A DNA stretch of 64,000 nt from an uncultured Roseovarius sp. GTDB taxonomy: Bacteria; Pseudomonadota; Alphaproteobacteria; Rhodobacterales; Rhodobacteraceae. Position 1 is the first letter of the stretch, and every line of letters starts with the position of its first letter. Position numbers and translations under genes: made by a program. This document shows positions 62,001 to 64,000 of the stretch, one piece after another. Under the pieces are notes generated by a model. It worked only from the letters and a program-made list of their open reading frames with translations, was not told where the DNA came from and made no database searches. The DNA is taken from positions 140,680 through 204,679 of the forward strand of contig CANNCP010000008.1 of the NCBI GenBank assembly GCA_947503145.1, written 5' to 3'.

Positions 62001-62636
62001 ATCGCCAATGCGCTGAACTATAGTGTCGGTGACCTGCTTGGCGAAGCATCCACGTCTCCCGAAGTCGTCGCCCAGTCCGATGCTGAACCCCAAACGCCCC
62101 ACGGCGACGTCATCTATATGTCCGAGCCGCTGGACCGGCCGAATGAACTGGAGGGCGCGACCTACAAGCTGAAATGGCCCGACAGCAACCATGCGATCTA
62201 TATCACCGTGAATGATATCGTGATGGGCGGCCATCGCCGCCCCTTTGAGGTGTTCATCAACTCCAAGAACATGGAGCATTTTGCCTGGACCGTGGCGCTG
62301 ACGCGGATGATTTCGGCCGTGTTCCGGCGCGGCGGGGATGTCAGCTTTGTCGTGGAGGAGCTGAAGGCAGTGTTCGACCCGCGCGGTGGCGCATGGATGC
62401 AGGGCAAATACGTCCCGTCCATCCTGGCGGCCATCGGCGGCATCCTCGAGCAGCATATGGTCCGCACCGGCTTTCTGATCGGCGAGGGCATGGGCCTGAA
62501 GTCCGACCCGCAAGCCACAGTGGTGAACCTGGGCGCAAACCGTGGCGCTGCCTGCCCCAGTTGCGGTCAATATGACATGCGCATGATCGAAGGTTGCATG
62601 ACCTGCGCCAGCTGCGGGCACAGCAAGTGCGGATGA
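59028..62636 (+). CDS. nrdJ: Adenosylcobalamin-dependent (class II) ribonucleotide reductase with intein and embedded HTH domain
   Basis: Reduces ribonucleotides to deoxyribonucleotides using vitamin B12. The 1202-residue precursor begins with FSAPIAEQIWDMKYRFKTPE and TLFNCFVMGTIPDDMGGIFD (first redox Cys). After an intein (residues 268-639) the catalytic text CGEQPLPPYGACLLGSINL resumes; its first Cys corresponds to the thiyl-radical Cys322 of Thermotoga NrdJ and the second, 11 residues on, to Cys333. The radical-site text NSTI..TINCPEDIAFEEF is intact. Residues ~943-1005 are an XRE-like helix-turn-helix inserted in the linker. The C-terminus has Zn/redox cysteines (CPSCGQYDMRMIEGCMTCAS). 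Spliced length would be about 830. Confidence 0.93.
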   Translation: MTRFSAPIAEQIWDMKYRFKTPEGLPIDGTIEDSWRRIARAVAECEAEPDIWEARFYAALEDFKFLPAGRITAGAGTARRVTLFNCFVMGTIPDDMGGIFDALREAALTMQQGGGIGYDFSTIRPRGADVKGVGADASGPLSFMDVWDAMCRTIMSAGSRRGAMMATMRCDHPDIEDFIAAKADAARLRMFNLSVLVTDDFMRAVDEDGPWDLRFDDKIYRTVQARDLWNRIMQATYDFAEPGVIFIDRINQANNLNYCEDIAATNPCVTADTWVTTDEGAQQVRDLVDRPFRAVVDGEAYETTPQGFFTTGVKPVFRLTTTCGRALRLTGNHLVRKVATKSRWRLETEWVEAATLKPGDEVMLHDHRAAAMTASRMDERGYLLGLLVGDGVIRDEEVLISVWPEQACANGAPSGNAVMDHVQQLLSDMDHRADFKGWQAVPGRGEYRIGTAALATLAADYGLRRWGNGITPEIERADSAGFSAAFLRGLFDADGSVQGSQSKGLSVRLAQSDLPLLQAAQRMLARLGVNGLIYENRREAGQSLLLDGKDGQALYETKPQHELIISGESLGSFAEHIGFTDPAKTRKLTVSLSTCKRALNRERFTATVQAVTADGEAEVFDVQVPGINAFDANGLYVHNCGEQPLPPYGACLLGSINLARLVRDPFEAGAALDQEAMTELVATAVRMMDNVVDVSKFPLEAQAREAQAKRRIGLGVTGLADALLMVGQRYGSDEAATQTGDWLHAIARAAYLASVELAREKGAFPLFDADGYLASGNMMGMDADVRDAITKHGIRNALLTSIAPTGTISLYAGNVSSGIEPVFAYAYTRKVLQKDGSRTEEEVVDYAVALWREKFGDAPLPAYFVNAQTLTPADHVKMQAAAQRWVDSSISKTINCPEDIAFEEFKEVYMQAWEQGCKGCTTYRPNDVTGSVLSVSAELKGATLAERLTDAMARRDTNAEKLAEKAGLNPAGVYDIVNNKSKTPKTETLVKIANALNYSVGDLLGEASTSPEVVAQSDAEPQTPHGDVIYMSEPLDRPNELEGATYKLKWPDSNHAIYITVNDIVMGGHRRPFEVFINSKNMEHFAWTVALTRMISAVFRRGGDVSFVVEELKAVFDPRGGAWMQGKYVPSILAAIGGILEQHMVRTGFLIGEGMGLKSDPQATVVNLGANRGAACPSCGQYDMRMIEGCMTCASCGHSKCG
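59829..60944 (+). mobile_element. Intein with LAGLIDADG homing endonuclease inside nrdJ
   Basis: A 372-residue intein inserted between NP and CGEQ of the RNR active site. Block A is CVTADTWVTTDEGAQQVRDL (Cys1 nucleophile), block B GRALRLTGNHLVRKV (Thr-x-x-His), block F VFDVQVPGINAFDANG, block G LYVHN followed by Cys+1. Two endonuclease motifs, YLLGLLVGDGV (near residue 385) and FLRGLFDADGSV (near 488), keep their catalytic Asp residues, so the endonuclease may be active. Splicing would restore NPCGEQPL. Confidence 0.95.
61854..62046 (+). other. XRE/Cro-type helix-turn-helix domain embedded in NrdJ
   Basis: The encoded text TLAERLTDAMARRDTNAEKL, AEKAGLNPAGVYDIVNNKSK and TPKTETLVKIANALNYSVGD has the five-helix order of the Cro/CI fold: helix 1, helix 2 (AEKLAEKAG), recognition helix (NPAGVYDIVNN), then the KTETLVKIANALNYSVGDLL hallmark of helices 4-5. 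It lies between TTYRPNDVTGSVLSV and TPHGDVIYMSEPL, which are neighbours or joined by a short linker in ordinary NrdJ. Confidence 0.9.
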
Positions 62637-63192
62637 CCGCAGGCCTTTCTCCTGAGGCAGAAACAGCAATAGTCTTCTCAAAAGCAAGCAATAGCGTGCG
62701 CAAGGTCTGTCAAGACTTAATTGCCCTGGCAGACATTCATTTTAAGGTCCAAGTTTCTAAATAGTAATCAAAGGCTTACCGATCTTGAGCGGCTCGGGAA
62801 GCGGTGCGACCTGACCCAGGTGCAGCCGCATCGGCTTAGTCCCTCCCGAGCTTTCAAGAATGCGGTTGTAACGCGATGGGGCGATTGTGCCCCGTTCACC
62901 TTTTACCGGGGCCTTTCTGGTGGCCGAGGAATATGGAACCCCGGATCATTTATTTTTTCAACGGTCTGTGAGATCAACGCTGATCGGCGGGGAGTTGACA
63001 TCGATTGGAGCTGTGGCCTATTCGGTGCGCAACATGACTTACAGTATTCGGCATATTCAGAGCGCAATACGCGCGATTAGAACCCCACCCCGGGGGCCGG
63101 TCACTTCTGTCATTTTTCCACAGCTCTGACGCCATCATGGCCGGGTCTTTACCCGCGGCCCTCCCGGTTTTTTAACCAGAGGAGACCAGACC
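62637..63192 (+). other. 556-bp region without a supported gene
   Basis: Open frames of up to ~120 codons exist on the plus strand but start with TTG or GTG, lack ribosome-binding sites and show no family resemblance. A run TCATTTTTCC and the CCGGTTTTTTAACC near 63165 may be terminator-like, but no clear stem could be drawn. The promoter of the small ORF-AAA pair should be here. Confidence 0.5.
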
Positions 63193-63294
63193 ATGTCCAT
63201 TCAAAGCAAACACGCAGCACTCCGCCACCTCGTCAGTATCGGCACCGCATCGCGCCGCGCGCACCGGTATCGCGTGGGGGCCGGCCATGGATAA
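63193..63294 (+). CDS. Small 33-residue protein translationally coupled to the AAA ATPase gene
   Basis: ATG preceded by GAGGAGACC gives MSIQSKHAALRHLVSIGTAS then RRAHRYRVGAGHG. The strong ribosome-binding site and the 8-bp overlap with the following ATG support real translation, as a leader or a small basic partner protein. I do not recognise the family. Confidence 0.55.
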   Translation: MSIQSKHAALRHLVSIGTASRRAHRYRVGAGHG

Positions 63295-63967
63295 GCTTCA
63301 CACCAACCGTTTCGCTGTTTTGTCGCCCGAACTGGTTGTGCCATCCCAAGAGGCCATGGAGTGTGGTTTTATCAGCAAACTGATCCAGATGAAGCAGAAC
63401 CTGGCGCCGGGCTTTCGCAAGGAAAAGCTTGGCTACCAACAGGAGCGGAAGGCGAAGAGCCTTGCGGCCGATGCTCATTCTCGTCGTTTGCGCGAGGTCG
63501 GATTGGGCTCGTTGACAAAAGAAGCACGGGCTCAGGTAACGGCTCTGGCGCACGCCGGTGCTGCACTTTCAGGTCCACAGACCGAGAGCGCGGTCTATGA
63601 ACTAGCTGCTAAAATCCATGCCGAAAGCCCATGGATGCGAGATGTTTCCTCCTGGATCATGACACAGTTGCTTGCGCATGTTTCCGCTGGCGGACGTGGT
63701 CTTGCTGTGCCGCCCGTGATCCTTTCCGGACCTCCGGGTATCGGGAAATCGCATTATGCGCGGCGTCTGGCGGAACTGGCCGGGGTTCCCTCACGTCTGA
63801 TCGACGTGGGCAGCGGCAGCGCTGGATTCAGGATCACGGGAACAGAGAAGGGTTGGAGCAGCGCTCAAGCCGGCATTCCCGTCGAGATGATCCTGTCCTC
63901 TCGTGTGGCCAACCCCGTGATGGTTGTGAATCGGCATGCAAAATTGACCCACTTAGGTGGGTTATGA
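63287..63967 (+). pseudogene. AAA family ATPase gene disrupted after the Walker A/B start by an insertion sequence
   Basis: The first ~215 residues look like a Lon/VCP-type AAA ATPase: an N-terminal helical region (CGFISKLIQMKQNLAPGFRK), then PPVILSGPPGIGKSHYARRL with Walker A, and ANPVMVV, where the Walker B Asp-Glu should follow. Instead the text turns into NRHAKLTHLGGL and stops, in sequence that belongs to an insertion-sequence end. The protein would lack Walker B, sensor and Arg-finger regions and be inactive. The 3' part, if present, lies beyond the window. Confidence 0.75.
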
Positions 63968-64000
63968 GCGAGTAAAATTGACCCACCTGCCACGTTAACA
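63932..64000 (+). mobile_element. Insertion-sequence end with repeated terminal motif (IS21-like)
   Basis: Two direct copies of AAAATTGACCCAC (63940-63952 and 63974-63986), spaced 34 bp, followed by GCCACGTTAACA at the window edge. Multiple terminal repeats are characteristic of IS21-family ends. No transposase is visible inside the window. The junction cuts the AAA gene. Family assignment is tentative; the exact boundary may differ by some bases. Confidence 0.6.

Noticed and set aside
62721..63129. Two plus-strand frames of 80-119 codons after nrdJ
   Set aside because: Start with TTG or GTG, no ribosome-binding site, and no resemblance to known proteins.
1..64000. CRISPR arrays, rRNA genes, prophage structural genes
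   Set aside because: No regularly spaced repeats, no rRNA sequence and no capsid, tail or terminase genes were seen.

Overview
The window looks like a chromosome segment from a Roseobacter-group member of the Rhodobacteraceae (Alphaproteobacteria). The evidence is the gene order yceD(DUF177)-rpmF-plsX-fabH-ihfA-merR, a long two-domain dCTP deaminase, the hisS-hisZ-hisG operon with short-form HisG, OlsB, an adenosylcobalamin-dependent ribonucleotide reductase, many TRAP and ABC uptake systems, and a high-G+C codon pattern. It contains mostly intact metabolic and housekeeping genes, two tRNAs, one restriction-modification pair and one insertion-sequence end.

Layout. 1-11.6 kb: scpA (cut by the window start)-scpB, a Met/Arg-rich small protein, dCTP deaminase, tRNA-Pro, the fatty-acid/phospholipid operon, then bamE, olsB and uup on the plus strand and an SDR dehydrogenase on the minus strand. 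11.6-15.2 kb: an AbrB-type membrane protein, a C5 methyltransferase + NaeI-like endonuclease pair, and a tRNA-Gly with a weak anticodon stem. 15.2-25.7 kb: a catabolic island with a GntR regulator, an FAD/4Fe-4S 2-hydroxyacid dehydrogenase, a glyoxylate-type class V aminotransferase, a TRAP transporter, a crotonase-fold protein, a class III CoA-transferase and a GlcG-like protein. 25.7-31.2 kb: pirin, then a DapF-like epimerase translationally coupled to a polar amino-acid ABC transporter. 31.4-37.5 kb: a universal stress protein, an RND efflux pair and a TetR regulator. 37.7-42.2 kb: a TakP-type TRAP binding protein separated from its probable permeases by an AAA ATPase gene that lies between two related terminator-like sequences. 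42.5-49.4 kb: DUF938 methyltransferase, fatty acid desaturase, and a BMP-type (nucleoside-like) ABC transporter. 49.8-57.2 kb: dnaE, slyX, hisS-hisZ-hisG. 57.4-64 kb: an outer-membrane protein, DUF1489, nrdJ, and an AAA ATPase gene broken at the window edge by an insertion-sequence end.

The most unusual feature is nrdJ (59028-62636). It carries a LAGLIDADG intein placed exactly before the cysteine that should carry the catalytic thiyl radical. Separately, an XRE/Cro-type helix-turn-helix domain is embedded in the linker before the C-terminal region. hisS in the same stretch also carries an in-frame, markedly A+T-richer internal block of about 300-480 bp that makes the enzyme about 50 residues longer than usual. 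Together these show essential nucleotide and translation genes in this genome carrying in-frame internal insertions.

All calls come from reading the sequence and from remembered family knowledge; no database search was run.
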